This document shows positions 23,129-35,439 of a stretch of DNA of 64,000 nucleotides, in pieces. Made by a program: the position numbers and the translations under genes. Each line of letters starts with the position of its first letter. The first letter of the stretch is position 1. Under the pieces are notes generated by a model, which did not search any database, had not been told where the DNA came from, and saw only the letters and a list, made by a program, of their open reading frames with translations. The stretch covers positions 6,045,221 to 6,109,220 of the forward strand of contig CM030711.1 of the NCBI GenBank assembly GCA_017979445.1, in the 5' to 3' direction. The DNA is from Akebia trifoliata (Eukaryota; Streptophyta; Magnoliopsida; Ranunculales; Lardizabalaceae).

Positions 23129-24141
23129 GTTTTTAAATGCAATTTCTCCGTATCATTTTCTATGATGAAGGCATCGACTTAGTTATCAAATAATGTTAAA
23201 TAAATAAGGGAAAATCTCAAGATCACAAATAATAAATGTGAAATTACAAAAAGGGACCTCATAACAAGTTGGTGAAGGCATCGAACTTTAGCCCAGCAAA
23301 TAATAGAAGTTGAAAAGTCATAGCGTACCAAAAACAACGTTCAACCCCCCAGTTGGAGGCTTGGAAGTCCGAGGACCTTTAGTATAGTATTATACCCTGA
23401 AACAACAGCTTTCACGTCAAATAAGCTCTTGTCATTGCATATTTTGTTACTTATCAAGAAAATTTTAAAATAAAAAATTAAATTATAGATTGATTAGTTC
23501 AAATGCACTAAATTAATTTATCCAATGAAACATTTTGTAACTTAAAAAGATTATTTAATATGGATTTTAATGTAGAGTGAAATTTAACGAATTCTAGAAA
23601 AAGAAAAAACACCTAATAATTCATCTAATACCCATCAATCAATATTAATTAATTGGGATTGACACAATAAAACTTATTTCACCCTTCCAATTTTTCTAAA
23701 AAATACAGTGTCAAAGTACCTATGGTTCTAACATGTCTAGTGTTTAAGATCCATGGGCAATCATATAACCTTGTGTCCATGTACGTATGCGTCCTTATAC
23801 ATGTATATGTAAATGGGATTTTTTGTCCGCCTGACCCATCATTTAGGCCCAATATGATTGGCCTCCAATCTTCGAGAAAAATCTTCGACAATTACACTCA
23901 ATCTTCCCTTCTAGTCATTCGGGCCTTCCTTTAAAGTTTTCAGTCTCCATCAAATTCATATTCTAAGCTAATGAGAGCGAATTATAGAAGATCAAGGTTT
24001 GTTGATAAACCATTTACCCCAAAAGATTTATCTGAAGGGAAAGACACAATTATGAATATAAGAGGGAAACATATTGAATTGGGGCACAATACGTGGACAT
24101 GTGACACTTAGGAGTAGAGGCAGATAACAAAACACTCAACA

Positions 24142-24154
24142 CTCCCCCTCACTT
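24142..24154 (-). other. Polypurine tract of the TRIM
   Basis: On the minus strand AAGTGAGGGGGAG directly precedes the 3' terminal repeat, the position where plus-strand DNA synthesis would be primed. Confidence 0.7.
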
Positions 24155-24210
24155 ATAAGGGTGAAAAATTCCTTCAAGAAAACTCAAACCTATGGTATAT
24201 ACGAATCTAG

Positions 24211-24223
24211 CGTCCTGATACCA
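24211..24223 (-). other. tRNA-Met primer-binding site of the TRIM
   Basis: TGGTATCAGGACG on the minus strand abuts the 5' repeat with no gap. Its first nine bases match the usual initiator-Met binding site, with drift after that. Confidence 0.75.
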
Positions 24224-25102
24224 TGTTGACAAACCATTTACCCCAAAAAACTGATCTAATGGGGAATGTGTAATTATAAATATAAGAGGATCACAAGTCA
24301 AGTTGGGACACGATATGTGAGCACGTAACACCTAGGAGCGGAGGCGGATAACACAACACCCAACATGTCAAGGGGTATGTCATCAATTTTGCCTCTCATT
24401 TATACATTAGCATATGGAAACCTACATAACATGTTTCCATTTATCTCTTCCAAAATTTTGGGCAGGTCTTGTTGGCTATACAATAGACTTGGGACACTTC
24501 ATAGGGTTAATCTTCACATCAAGAGTCTAGACTCTCTAGTTGGAGTTAATCTCTCTCTATTTCAATTAGTAAGAAATCCATCTTCACTCAACAATTATAG
24601 ATTCATTTTATGTTAATTAAGAAAGATCCTTCTTGGACATGAGATCTTTGAGGAAATCCTTGCAAATTAGTTCAATAAGTCCTATACGACCCTTGAACTA
24701 CCCTTATGAAACATACATATCTCAAAGTAACATGTGTCATGAATAAAAAAAAAAGATTTCATCTTTAAAGACCGATATTGATATCGTAAAAGATTTTTTA
24801 TTTTATTTTTATGATTGATTCAAGTTATAAAATTTCCCCTCTTCAACAACCCAACACATGCATAAAGTCCAAACCAATGTGTGAAGCCAACTCCAAACCA
24901 CTTTAGCAAAAGCCAAGCCAGGCCATACCATGCAGCCATGTCAACTAAAAGTAACTGTCAATCAACAAAAGCTACCCAAAGAAAACAACAAAACAATAGA
25001 AAATTAATAAAGGAATTGGATTCACCCTTCACTTGACTTTTAAATGCAAGAAAAGGCCAACTATGAGACTCACCCAACCACATTGTCTCCTCTTCCCCTC
25101 AC

Positions 25103-25110
25103 CATAAAAG
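25103..25110 (+). promoter_or_regulatory. Candidate TATA-like box of the DUF1677 gene
   Basis: CATAAAAG follows a CT-rich stretch (CTCCTCTTCCCCTC) and lies about 150 bases ahead of the start codon. This would give a leader of roughly 120 bases. Confidence 0.45.
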
Positions 25111-25253
25111 CTCACACAACATCCCAACATAACTTCTTATAGAAACAACAGAACCATCAAATTCCAAGTGAGAAAAAAAAATCAAAAGAAGAAATCCAAT
25201 TCCTTTCAATGTGATTTCAATCAAATCTTCTACAAGAATAGAAAGAAAGCAAA

Positions 25254-25574
25254 ATGGATATCGAATTGGCCAAGTGTGAGTGTTGTGGATTGAAAGAGGA
25301 TTGTACCCAAGACTACATAAATGAAGTTAAGGCGAAATTCGATGGGAAATGGCTTTGTGGATTATGCGCCGAGGCAGTAAGAGATGAAGTGAACAGAGGG
25401 AAAAGACCATTCGAAGTGGAAGACGCGGTGAAGGCTCACATGTCGTTTTGTCGAAAATTCAAGTCGAACCCAGCGATCAGAGTGGCTGATGGGATGAGGC
25501 AGATGCTGAGGAGGAGATCAGGAGACTTGTCATCTCCACAATCGAGTAATCGTCGTTCGAGCTTTACTAGTTAG
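25254..25574 (+). CDS. DUF1677 family protein, 106 aa
   Basis: This is a single-exon gene. Residues 7-45 carry the DUF1677 cysteine pattern: C8-x-C10-C11-G, C17, then a W-L-C35-G-L-C38-x-E-A-V motif with R43-D-E-V after it. A further C66 follows in MSFCRKF. The arrangement suggests a small metal-binding fold. The C-terminus is basic and serine-rich (RRRSGDLSSPQSSNRR). Proteins of this plant-specific family are usually 90-180 residues long and have no firmly established biochemical role. The start is the first ATG after the TATA-like box and gives the family N-terminus. A leader of about 120 bases and a nearby poly(A) signal support an expressed gene. Confidence 0.92.
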   Translation: MDIELAKCECCGLKEDCTQDYINEVKAKFDGKWLCGLCAEAVRDEVNRGKRPFEVEDAVKAHMSFCRKFKSNPAIRVADGMRQMLRRRSGDLSSPQSSNRRSSFTS

Positions 25575-25781
25575 AGAGATAAGAAGACTCTCTTCTTGGC
25601 CTTTCATGACTAATTCTCTTCTCTTTGTGCTGTACAAAGGAAGGTGTTCAATGGGTTTAGATCTTTTCTTAATGTGGGTATGGTCTTACATCATCTCTAG
25701 GGGGAGAATCAGTGTATCATCGAGATTTGCAACGCATGAATTTCGATGACTTACCAAAAGGAGCACACTTCTTTCTTTTAT

Positions 25782-25787
25782 AATAAA
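25782..25787 (+). terminator. Poly(A) signal of the DUF1677 gene
   Basis: AATAAA lies about 210 bases after the stop codon, in a T-rich context. Confidence 0.5.
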
Positions 25788-27339
25788 AATGACATTTAAG
25801 AATGAAACCATTTTGAATTTTCTATTTTTTGAGTTGTTTTATTTTGCCTTACCATCAAAATTTTTATTTTCTTTGTCTTGTTTTTTAATTATTTTTAACA
25901 ACATTTTTTGTGTATATTTAGCTTTCGGTTAATGTGAAATTACCAAAAAAGAATTTTTTCAAATGGGGTTTTCTAATTCCATTTTAGTGAAAATGAATTT
26001 TGTTCTTGTATTTTCAGTTGCTTCATACATAATATCAGAATTTATTATTTGAGGAACAAAAAAAGTTTAAATTGGTATTAATCTAATCTAAGAATGGGTT
26101 TGCTTGTTATGTTTTACTAAAACATGCAGTTTGAAATCTCTCTCTCCTTTTCTTCTTCTTTTTTTTTTTCTTTTTTCCTTATTTTTTGCCAATTTATTGC
26201 AAAAAAAAAAAAATCTAAAATAGAAGTTTTTTTTAAAAAGAAAAAGAAAAAAGTCAGTTGCCCACTCCATTAGAGAGGACTCATCAAGCATTATAGCATG
26301 ATACTTCAATTATCTTAAGGTTAAATATGATTTTGTCTACCATAAGCATTAAAATAATTTAGTTCATATCTAAGTTGGAGTTATAATCAAGTGCGAGTCG
26401 ACCACACTAGACTTCAATACGAATCTTGATCACGACGGTTGTATCTTACAAATGATCATCAATCAGAAGACCCAATCATATAGCAGAACCCAAAAGGTCT
26501 TCTTTTCTTCTGCTACACTATAAAACTACAATCTATTTAACACTAATTTACACATTTTGTGAACTTTGTATTTAGGTTGACAAAATCTCATTTTATTCAA
26601 TAATTTTGAAAATTTTAAATTTGTTGCTTGGTGGTGTCACATGTTGCTTCCCTAACGCTTTCAACATCTATAAAGGCTACACATTTGGAATTGGATTCAA
26701 TTGTGTTTTTCGACAAATATGCAATCAACAAGTCGATAAGATTGGTTCAAAACATTAGATTCCTATCTATTAAGGGAATTATAATATTAGTAAATTTTGC
26801 AGTCTATTATTCTATAGAAATATTTTTATGAGAAAATTGTTCATGGAGGTATAAGCTTTTGCAATCTTACAATCTTTTGGACCGTACACATATCACGTCG
26901 AGAAATTAATAACCAACTTCTAAGTTAGGTTGTCTAAAATTACTCTTAAAAATATAATTCAAACCAATGAAGCCCATATAAGGCGTCTCTACTCCAAATG
27001 TGGATTATTTCTAATAGGGTTCACGACAGTTGGGAATATGATATAAGTTTCACACCATATCTATTACTTTTGTTTCTATTTACTAAGGTGATATTTGAAA
27101 GAAAAAAATAGAGAGGTTAATTATTGGAGGAGATGAGATCACAAATGTACGCCAATAGAGCATAAATGCTCAAGGCTGAAAAAATATTGCAGTGGCAAGA
27201 GACACGTATGGTGGAGAAGATCAATCAATTATTGGGTTTATTCTCGTGTGTTTTCTTCTAAAACATGTTACGCATCTTAATGCAAGCGAAAGTGCAAATA
27301 TAGCCTATTCTTAATCTCGTTGATTTGTAATGTTCATAC

Positions 27340-27520
27340 CATGGTTTCAAAACTCGTCCGAGATCGAGACGTATCGCCCAGCAACGAGACGGACGGACAA
27401 GTCAATGTGTCGAACGAGATTTAAAACCCACGTTCATTTTTCTCATTGTTGAACGAGATGTCTCAAAAATATCGAAAATTTTGTCTGCGACCAGACGTCA
27501 AAACGAGTTTTAAAACCATG
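27340..27520. mobile_element. hAT-like mini element C7
   Basis: The ends CATGGTTTCAAAACTCGT and ACGAGTTTTAAAACCATG are inverted repeats. Flanking 8-mers GTTCATAC and GTTCGTAC match at 7 of 8. The arms repeat CGAGAC, GGACGGACAAG and related words. It is a short relative of element C6. Confidence 0.75.
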
Positions 27521-27614
27521 GTTCGTACGTACATTACATTAAGAGATTTTTATCCCCTCCAACTACAAGTAATTTGGATCCTACCAACTACAATCATATC
27601 CAAACCCAACTCAA

Positions 27615-27840
27615 TAAACCTTGAGGGATTGGCTTAATGACAATTGCAGACAGATAAACAATTAATGGTCATAGATCACAAGTTCAATACCCAATACGAG
27701 CATTAATTCATCAGGGGCCACCCATGAGGACACACCCTCACTTACCTGGTGCGGGAGTTGCATGTGCCTCGGGACTAGTCCTTGGACAAGACCATGGTCT
27801 ATGGATTGGACCAAAATTAGATATGGATCTGATCCAATGT
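27615..27840 (+). mobile_element. SINE, plus strand
   Basis: The tRNA-like head has B-box-like CACAAGTTCAATACCC near 27680. The body, with GGGGCCACCC, CACCCTCACTTACC and ACAAGACCATGG, is shared with the minus-strand copy at 19.19-19.40 kb. Confidence 0.5.
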
Positions 27841-28312
27841 CTACAGGGATACCTAATTATCGAGGAAAAAAAATCAACTCAACAAGGTCAGGTCAGGTTA
27901 GATAATTTTAGAATTTGTATTGTTTTAACACATTTTACATCTTTGGAAGCTTATAATAGTATTTTATTTTATCATTATACTCTTCATCTCATACGAATCC
28001 ATGTTGTGGAAAAGGTATCTTGAAAAACTTTAAAATATAATTTTCAAAGCAATATATATTTGGATTTAAGCGGATATAGGCATGGATCTAAATTTAACCC
28101 CAATCTGAGTCAGATATATGGATATTGTACCATATTCGACCCATTTTTTATTCGAATCCATATACTCAAAGGATCCAAACCCGTCAAATTCGACTTTCGG
28201 ATCTCTCAGATTTCGGCTCCCACTCTCTCCCAGTGAGTCCACTCTAATAAGTCACCTTGGGCTTCCCCTTCTCTATGAAACGCTGTCACTGCTATCTTCC
28301 AGCAAGAACGAA

Positions 28313-31300
28313 ATGGGAAAATCGGTATACGAACTAGAACAAATTCTCAGATCCAGCAAGGTTTCTCTCTCTCTCTCTCTCTCAACCTAGTTTCAAATTC
28401 TTAATAGATATCTCACACAACGTCCGCCATTGATGCAATATTCACCAACAAACCCTAGATTTTGCTATTTGTCTGTTCAGATTTTCAGCTAAAACAACCA
28501 CAAAACCTAATTTTGTTTGTGTTTTTCCTGCTAAAACGCCATCAAATGCTCACTTTATTAATGAAAATGTGTAAATTGTGTATATTTGCAGTATAAATTG
28601 ACTCGTGAGGAAGAGAATGTTCTTCGAACTTACAAGGATAATGCCCTAAGGGATTTTAGTATTGCCGCTCTTGTTGCGTCCGGTGTTGTTTGGACTGGTA
28701 AATTTCTTTTTTTTTTTTTCTCACATTGCGAATCTATCACACAAATACGTGTATAATACATACATACATACTCACACACATAAATACATACATTGAGACA
28801 TTAGATGTCGTATTCTGATGTTGGTACTCGTATCCATGGTGGCAAATTCGGGGTTCGAGAATAATTGGACAACAACAAATTTGGAAAAAAATGGGCAAAA
28901 GTCAGGAGAAAAATATCGAAAATTAAAAACATAACATAATATATTATTACCTATGGGTGATATAGAAATTTTTATTTTATATATTAAACATAATGTTAAA
29001 GGAATTACAAAATTTTATATAATGAATATGTATTAAACATTCTATAAAAATATTTTTTATTATTAGAATTTTGCCATCATATCCATGCTACATAGCTGTA
29101 TAGTAAAATTATTCTAATTCTGCAAATGAAGAGTGAATCATGGTCTGGTAAATTTTACTGTGAGATACCTTATGCATTGGCGTGAATTTAGCTAGTATTT
29201 GAAAATTGTAAAGGTTTTGCCATGTTAGAAGTAATTGGTTACAAAGAACAAAAACAGAAATATTTTACGGTTAGAAACACCTAGATACTATAAGACTCCA
29301 GAGGTGGATTTTCCATCAAGTTTGAACCCTTTCACCTTTGTAGTTGTGTGGGCAAACACTTGAGCAATGTTCTATTTTAGTAGTTATTTTAATGTATATT
29401 TTTGGGCTCTTCTTTAATATATATATTTTGTATTATTATCTAATAAACTCCATTTCCCTTTTGGCAGCTTCAAGGATGCTTGGTTATGGTTATAGAATCA
29501 GTCTTTCTGGAGGTATGTAGCAAGAATTGTTTCTCTTATAATTTTATGAACTTTTTAACTAGTGTTAAGTGGTGCACTTATTGATTTTGAGCACATTTCT
29601 TTTCTCTCGAGTTTTTGACTGGGTGTCAAGTTCTAACTAGCTCTAATTAAATATTTCTTTCAGAAACATTTCTTGTTTAAAGGGGAAGGAATAATAGAGC
29701 TTACTGATATGGCGACGTGACAGAATTTAGGTTTAGTTCGGTGGGAAACCCAACCCAAACGTAAAACTTATATGAGAAAGTGGAGTTTCCATTATAATAT
29801 GCTGTATTGGAATTATCTTGGAAGAGATCTTTATTTAATATATTGATTTCATGGTTCCAATTTTATTTCCACCTCAGAATGTCATGACAAGATGAGGGAT
29901 CTTGTGGTAGGAAATGACATGTTGATATAATTAATCATTATTTAATTAAAAGGATCATCCCTTTTCAGTTGAAAACACAAATATCTTTTCAGAAGAAATC
30001 TAGTTCTGCTGCCGTTTTAGAAGAACTTATTTTCTTAAGCACTTTGAAGAACTTGGTGGTTGGCTTTTTGTCATATTAATATTCTTTATCTTTAATAAGT
30101 TTAAAAATGCGTCACTGCAGAAAGCGTCCATTCATTCTATCCTGTTGACACGAAAACCTCTCTCTCTCAAGAATTTTATGCTTCATACTTATCTTTTAAA
30201 AAAAAAAAAAGGAATGAAAGAAAGAAGGAAGAATTTTGTTCATCACATTTGTTTCTGGAAAGTTTATTACTTGTTCTGTTGATATGTAGATTTTGAATTT
30301 GAATTAATGAATAATTCAATCTGTTTTCAGGAGCTGGGTTTTTTTCTGGGATATGGGGATTTGATAGGTCTCTAAAGTCATGTCAAGATCGTATCCTTGC
30401 TATGGAGGGAAGTCGGATGCAGAATGAGTTGGCAAACTTGTGGGTTTTTGACCTTTTCTACTGATTTATTGTGAACGTATTTTGTTTTGTTTGTATGGTT
30501 GAAGTGAATGTTGTCCTGAGTTAGTTCTAGGTTTCACATACTAGGAATATTTTCCTCCATTTGTATGAGAAGAGGATCTTCCTATTTATAAATCTCTACC
30601 ATACAAGTGGCGTTTTGGATCTTTAAATCGATGGGCCACTATATTAAACTTACCCTTAAAACTCCTTGGAACCTAACCCAGGTAACAAACACGTGGGTAT
30701 AGGTACTGAATCCATAGCGACACCTTGTAACCTATCCCAAGTAACTAGATATCTCATAGAAAGGGTCATAACGTAATTAAGAGTCTGCATCTGAATTCTG
30801 AAGGTAAGAAAGGTCATTGATCTACGATTAATGGCATACTACATTCGTTCGGAACCCGACACCAGCCTCATAAGTTCTATATTTGACTATGGTACATCAT
30901 TTGATAGTATCGATCAATCACCATTTACACTAGACAACAATGTCTATTTAAGCCTTATCCCAAAGATTTGGGGGTGGCCACTCCACTCTGTCCAGAGCCA
31001 CTTCTTCTGTTATTAGAAGTGAATTCATATGTGTTCACCATTAACATTTGCTTGGGTATTCCTCTCACTCTTTTAGGACCTTCAACTTCATTATTTCTTC
31101 TAAGGTTGTAAGTGGCCTTCGTTGAACATGCTTAAACCAACTCAATCAATTTTCTCTTAGTTTATCACCTATTGGATCTACTCCTACATTTTCTCGAATG
31201 TTTTCATTTCTAATTTTATCTTTCCTAGCCTTTGTATTTATCCATCTCAACACCCTCAACATTTAGCTTCATAAAAATATAGCTGATCCTATTGCCGGTT

Positions 31301-34300
31301 TACATAATTTTCCTTTTAATTTGATTGGTATGCATCAGTCACATAGCACTCCAAAAGAGAACCTCTGCTTTAAACAGCCAGCTGTGATTCTATGGGCAAC
31401 ATCTTCCTCAATCTCTACATCCTTACATATAATAGACCCAAGATAATGAGTGTGGTCACTTCGAGATATTTCTAGATCATCCATTTTTACTGGACATTCC
31501 TCCTCTTGGGTGTCAATTTACATTTACACTCTGATACTTCTTCTTGTTGTCCTTTTTTTAAAGTCCTTGAACTCCAACACCTCTCTCCATCATTCTAGTT
31601 TTGTGTTAACTCTTTCTCTAATCTCATCAACTAATATTACATCATATGCAAATAACATATACCAAAGTACATGTTCTTGATATGAGCAATTACTTAATCT
31701 ATAATTAGGGTAAACAAATACAGTCTCAAAGTTGATGCCTGTTATAAACCTATTGTAACCAGGAACTCATTCATTTCTTCTCCATTTGCTCTTGCACTAG
31801 TCATAGTTCTCTTGTATATATCCTTAATTATGTCATATGTATTTTTAGGGACTCATTTCTTTCCCAATACCCATCAAATTATCTTTTTAGGTATTTGTCA
31901 TATATTTTTTCCAAGTCAATAAAAATTGTATGGAGATTTAACTCTTTTTTCTATATATTGTTAAGTAGAAAGATGGCCTCAATAGTTGATCTACCTAGGA
32001 TTTATGTTATTCGGCTACTTCAAAATGAGTGTTGTATCTGGTATTAGATACCTCAATCAATGTTATCAAATAGCATATGCGACCAGCATATGCTGTGCAC
32101 ATAAGTGAAATCGCATATCGCATATGCCGTCGCATATTGCACAAAATATTTTTTTATTTCAAAAATAAAAAACAGTAAAAAATAAGAAAAGGGGGGGGGG
32201 GGGGGAATGTTTAAAAAACTAGAAAAATATAAGAAAATAAAAACAAACCTATAACAATATTTTGTGGATTTTGGATAGCACTCATTTTTTAAATTGAATA
32301 AAATTGATTACATTTAGTCATTTAGTAAAATGAATAAAAGAACTCAAGAAGTTAAATAGTCAATAATATATAAACTATACATGATACGATGGTGGCCAAC
32401 TTTAATTATCAAGTTCTAGTTCTAGTTCTAGATAATTAAAGTGGATTCTACTTTAATAGTTTAATCATTGGATACTATGATCTTATGTTAGAATGCATAA
32501 ACTCAATATTTTGAAAAATAAAGTAAAAAAAATAAGATTTAAAGAGAATATGTGCGATTGAAAGAATAAAAGGAATAGCTTAGAATAATGCATGAATAGG
32601 GGGTGGAAATAGGGTAGTTGTTGGAGAAGATAGATTAAAAAAACTTGAATTTAATACTCCAATAATCAAATCATTGCCCATTGGAGTAATTTGTCATCAC
32701 CTACTTTTGTATGCCATGGTATAATGAACCAGAAACCCTAAATCGCATATGCGATTCACTCATAGATAATAGCATATGCGATCACATTTGACAACACTGA
32801 CCTCAATTCAATGTGTAAAACACTGTGTTGTCCCCATGTCCTTGCCGTTTGTAATCTAGGAAACATTGCATGTGCTTAATGCTAAAAAGATGATATGTAT
32901 TCTTCTTCCCTTCACCTTATGTTGGGCTATTTGGGAAGATGCAATGGGCGGGTGTTCAAAGGAAAGGAGTTCCCTATCAAAGAAATGGTTCTTTAAATTA
33001 TAAGTTTTCTGGTTTTTTGGTATAACACTTTCAAGGAATTCAGGGTTTTCTTCTTTGAGAATTTTCTAATTCATTGGTAGCAGGTATGTGGCATTGTAAT
33101 GATGTATGTTGTTTGCAATTGGGGTTTTGGTTTCGTTTTTCTTTCTATAATCTTGTTGGTCACCTCTACCTGGTTGAATCATTTGTACCTCTTTTCTTTT
33201 CTTTCCTTTTTTTTTTTTTTTAAAAAAAAAAGGGAAACATTGCATAGAATCCCACAATATATTGGTGAGTTGGAAAGATTGCCTTTGTCTTGATTTTTCT
33301 CTTCATTTCTTAGTCTTTGTTCTTGTTGGTTGAGTGGCACTGAATTTAGTTCATAAGTTATAGTTCATTGAAAAATGCATATGCCTATTATCACCATTTG
33401 TTAATGAAGATACCCTGTCACCTTATTTTATAGCTGGTCTTGAAATTAAGCAATACAAAATCTTCATTACTAGTGTTGGGTACAAATACAGTAAGATAAA
33501 ACACTTGTATTAGTGACCAAACAACTCAATTTTCTTCTTTTATTGTAAAATAGCCACCTCACTCTTATGTTCGTGTGTGTATCTAACAGTTAATGCACGT
33601 GTTTTGTTTAAAGTTTTGAACTCATGACAGTACATTTTTTTTACAAGTTCAATTCATATGACAGAATATTGACAAGGTATCGAGATGATCCTTGGAGAAT
33701 GCAACTTATCAACAAGCACTTTTACTCGGAAAATGTTTTAAATGATTCAACTTTGGATCGGCCGATATCAAGGTGGCGTCATCGGAATATCTTTGTTGAG
33801 AATGCTGCCGAGAGTCAGAGAATACATTACGGTGATTCCTACAATGACAATACTGATTTGGAACCCACACAAATTACAGAGCCCAGGCAATTTCCGGTAA
33901 GTATATTAAGGTTTCAAACTTATAAAAGTTTGGAAAATTAGCTAAATTAACCCATTTATCTTGTTGCGATTTCTCACAATTATTCATCTTACCATAAGTC
34001 TAGTTAGGCGTACATCTTATGGTCAAAAAAAAAAAAAAAGTATCGTTGAATTTGTTTTCTATACCTCAAGCATTTGGATGTTAGCCACCTCCAATAACTA
34101 ATTTTTTTTTTTCCTGTAAAAGCCCCTAAATAGGTAATCCTTTTTCTTTTTTTTTTTTTTTTTTATAATGGCCAAAAAATATGGGATTTATTGTCATTGT
34201 GTGATAGCATTTCTGTAAATATTACAGTCTGAAAAAGGTATTTACGAAAATGCCATCATACAATGATAATAAAGTCCTTGCCTTTTTTACTCTCATAAGA

Positions 34301-35391
34301 CAAAAAAGGATTGCTTTTAGGGAATCTTATGGGAAAAACACGGTGATGGAGGTTACTAACAACCAGTTTTTCATTGGAGGTTAGCATTTCCCTACATATA
34401 TATATATATATATATGGGTCCCGTTCAGCAACAAACATTTTGGCAAAACATTTTTCAAAACATGGGTTAGAGGTTTTGGAATGGGCTGATTTTTGGTGAG
34501 GATGATCTCTACGATGAGGAGATCATCCTCACCAAAAATCAGCCCATTCCAAAACTTCTTGCCCCAGTTTACAAGTTGAAAAATTGTGGACCGTCCATTT
34601 TTTGTAAACCATTTTTGATGGGGTTAGAAGTTTTGGAATGGGCTGATTTTTGGTGATGATGATCTCCTCACTGTAGAGATCATCCTCACAAAAAATCAGC
34701 TCATTCCAAAACCTCTAACCCATGTTTTGAAAAATGTTTTGCCAAAATGTTTGTTGCTGAACATTTCCCATATATATATATATATATGGGAACGGATCAA
34801 GGGACATATGTAAAAACAATGTAACATTAATAAATTTTCAAAATATGGGTTAGAAGTTTCGGATTGAGCTGATTTTTTGTGAGGATGATCTCTATGATGG
34901 GAAGATCATCGGGAAAAAAATCAGTCCAATCTGAAACTTCTAACCCCATTAAAAGTGATTTAGAATGTGGACCGTCGATTTTTTGCCAATAATTTGTAAA
35001 TCACTTTTGATGGATTTAGAAGTTTCAGATTGAGCTGATTTTTTGTGAGGATGATCTTCTCATTATAATGACCATCCTCGCAAAAAATCAGCTCAATCCA
35101 AAATCTCTAACCCATATTTTGAAAAACCATTGTTTTTACCTATGTCCTATGAACCGCCCCATATATATAGGGTCAGGATCCCTTGACTCCTAAGAATGAC
35201 TCATGAAAATAACACATGATCCCAACCCTTTAAACACAAAATCCAATGGTTGAATTTATCCTTGGGATAAGTATCTCCGAGATTTGTGTTATCAAGATAC
35301 TCATAAATCTCAACCATTGGATTTTGTGTTTAAAGGGTTGGGATCATGTGTAATTTTCGTGAGTCATTCTTAGGAGTCAACGGATCCCAAC

Positions 35392-35439
<48 letters not shown>

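Larger units (their letters stand above)
24000..24365 (-). mobile_element. TRIM (miniature LTR retrotransposon), complete structure
   Basis: Two direct repeats of 142 bases (24000-24141 and 24224-24365) begin TGTTGA and end CAACA as read on the plus strand. Between them are 82 bases. Read on the minus strand, the sequence right after the 24365-24224 repeat is TGGTATCAGGACG (24223-24211), a primer-binding site for initiator-Met tRNA (usual form TGGTATCAGAGC). The bases before the other repeat are AAGTGAGGGGGAG, a polypurine tract. TCAAGG occurs within two bases of both outer ends, possibly a target duplication. The element has no coding capacity, as is normal for TRIMs. The repeats have diverged clearly, so it is old. 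Confidence 0.8.
13179..24840. other. Gene-free interval between the FLZ and DUF1677 genes
   Basis: The first few hundred bases are presumably FLZ 3' UTR; I could not choose a poly(A) signal. Beyond that I see only repeats: a LINE fragment, SINEs, hairpin MITEs of families A and B, one hAT-like element and a TRIM. The open frames are shadows of these or AT-rich noise. About 19.4-22.1 kb and 23.2-23.9 kb hold nothing I could assign. Confidence 0.65.
25800..28100. other. Gene-free interval after the DUF1677 gene
   Basis: The interval is AT-rich and non-coding. I can support only element C7 and one SINE. The part from about 28.04 to 28.21 kb repeats words such as GGATATGG and GGATCC, resembling a decayed arm of element C3. 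It may form part of the leader region of the next gene. Confidence 0.55.

Noticed and set aside
25120..25250. Possible upstream exon of the DUF1677 gene
   Set aside because: The complete family protein is encoded from 25254 in one exon; upstream sequence looks like a leader, without splice acceptor use being needed.
33081..33260. Extra exon in intron 4 of the OCIA-like gene
   Set aside because: The open frame is dominated by a T run and A run; joining exon 4 directly to 33665 keeps phase and a sensible protein.
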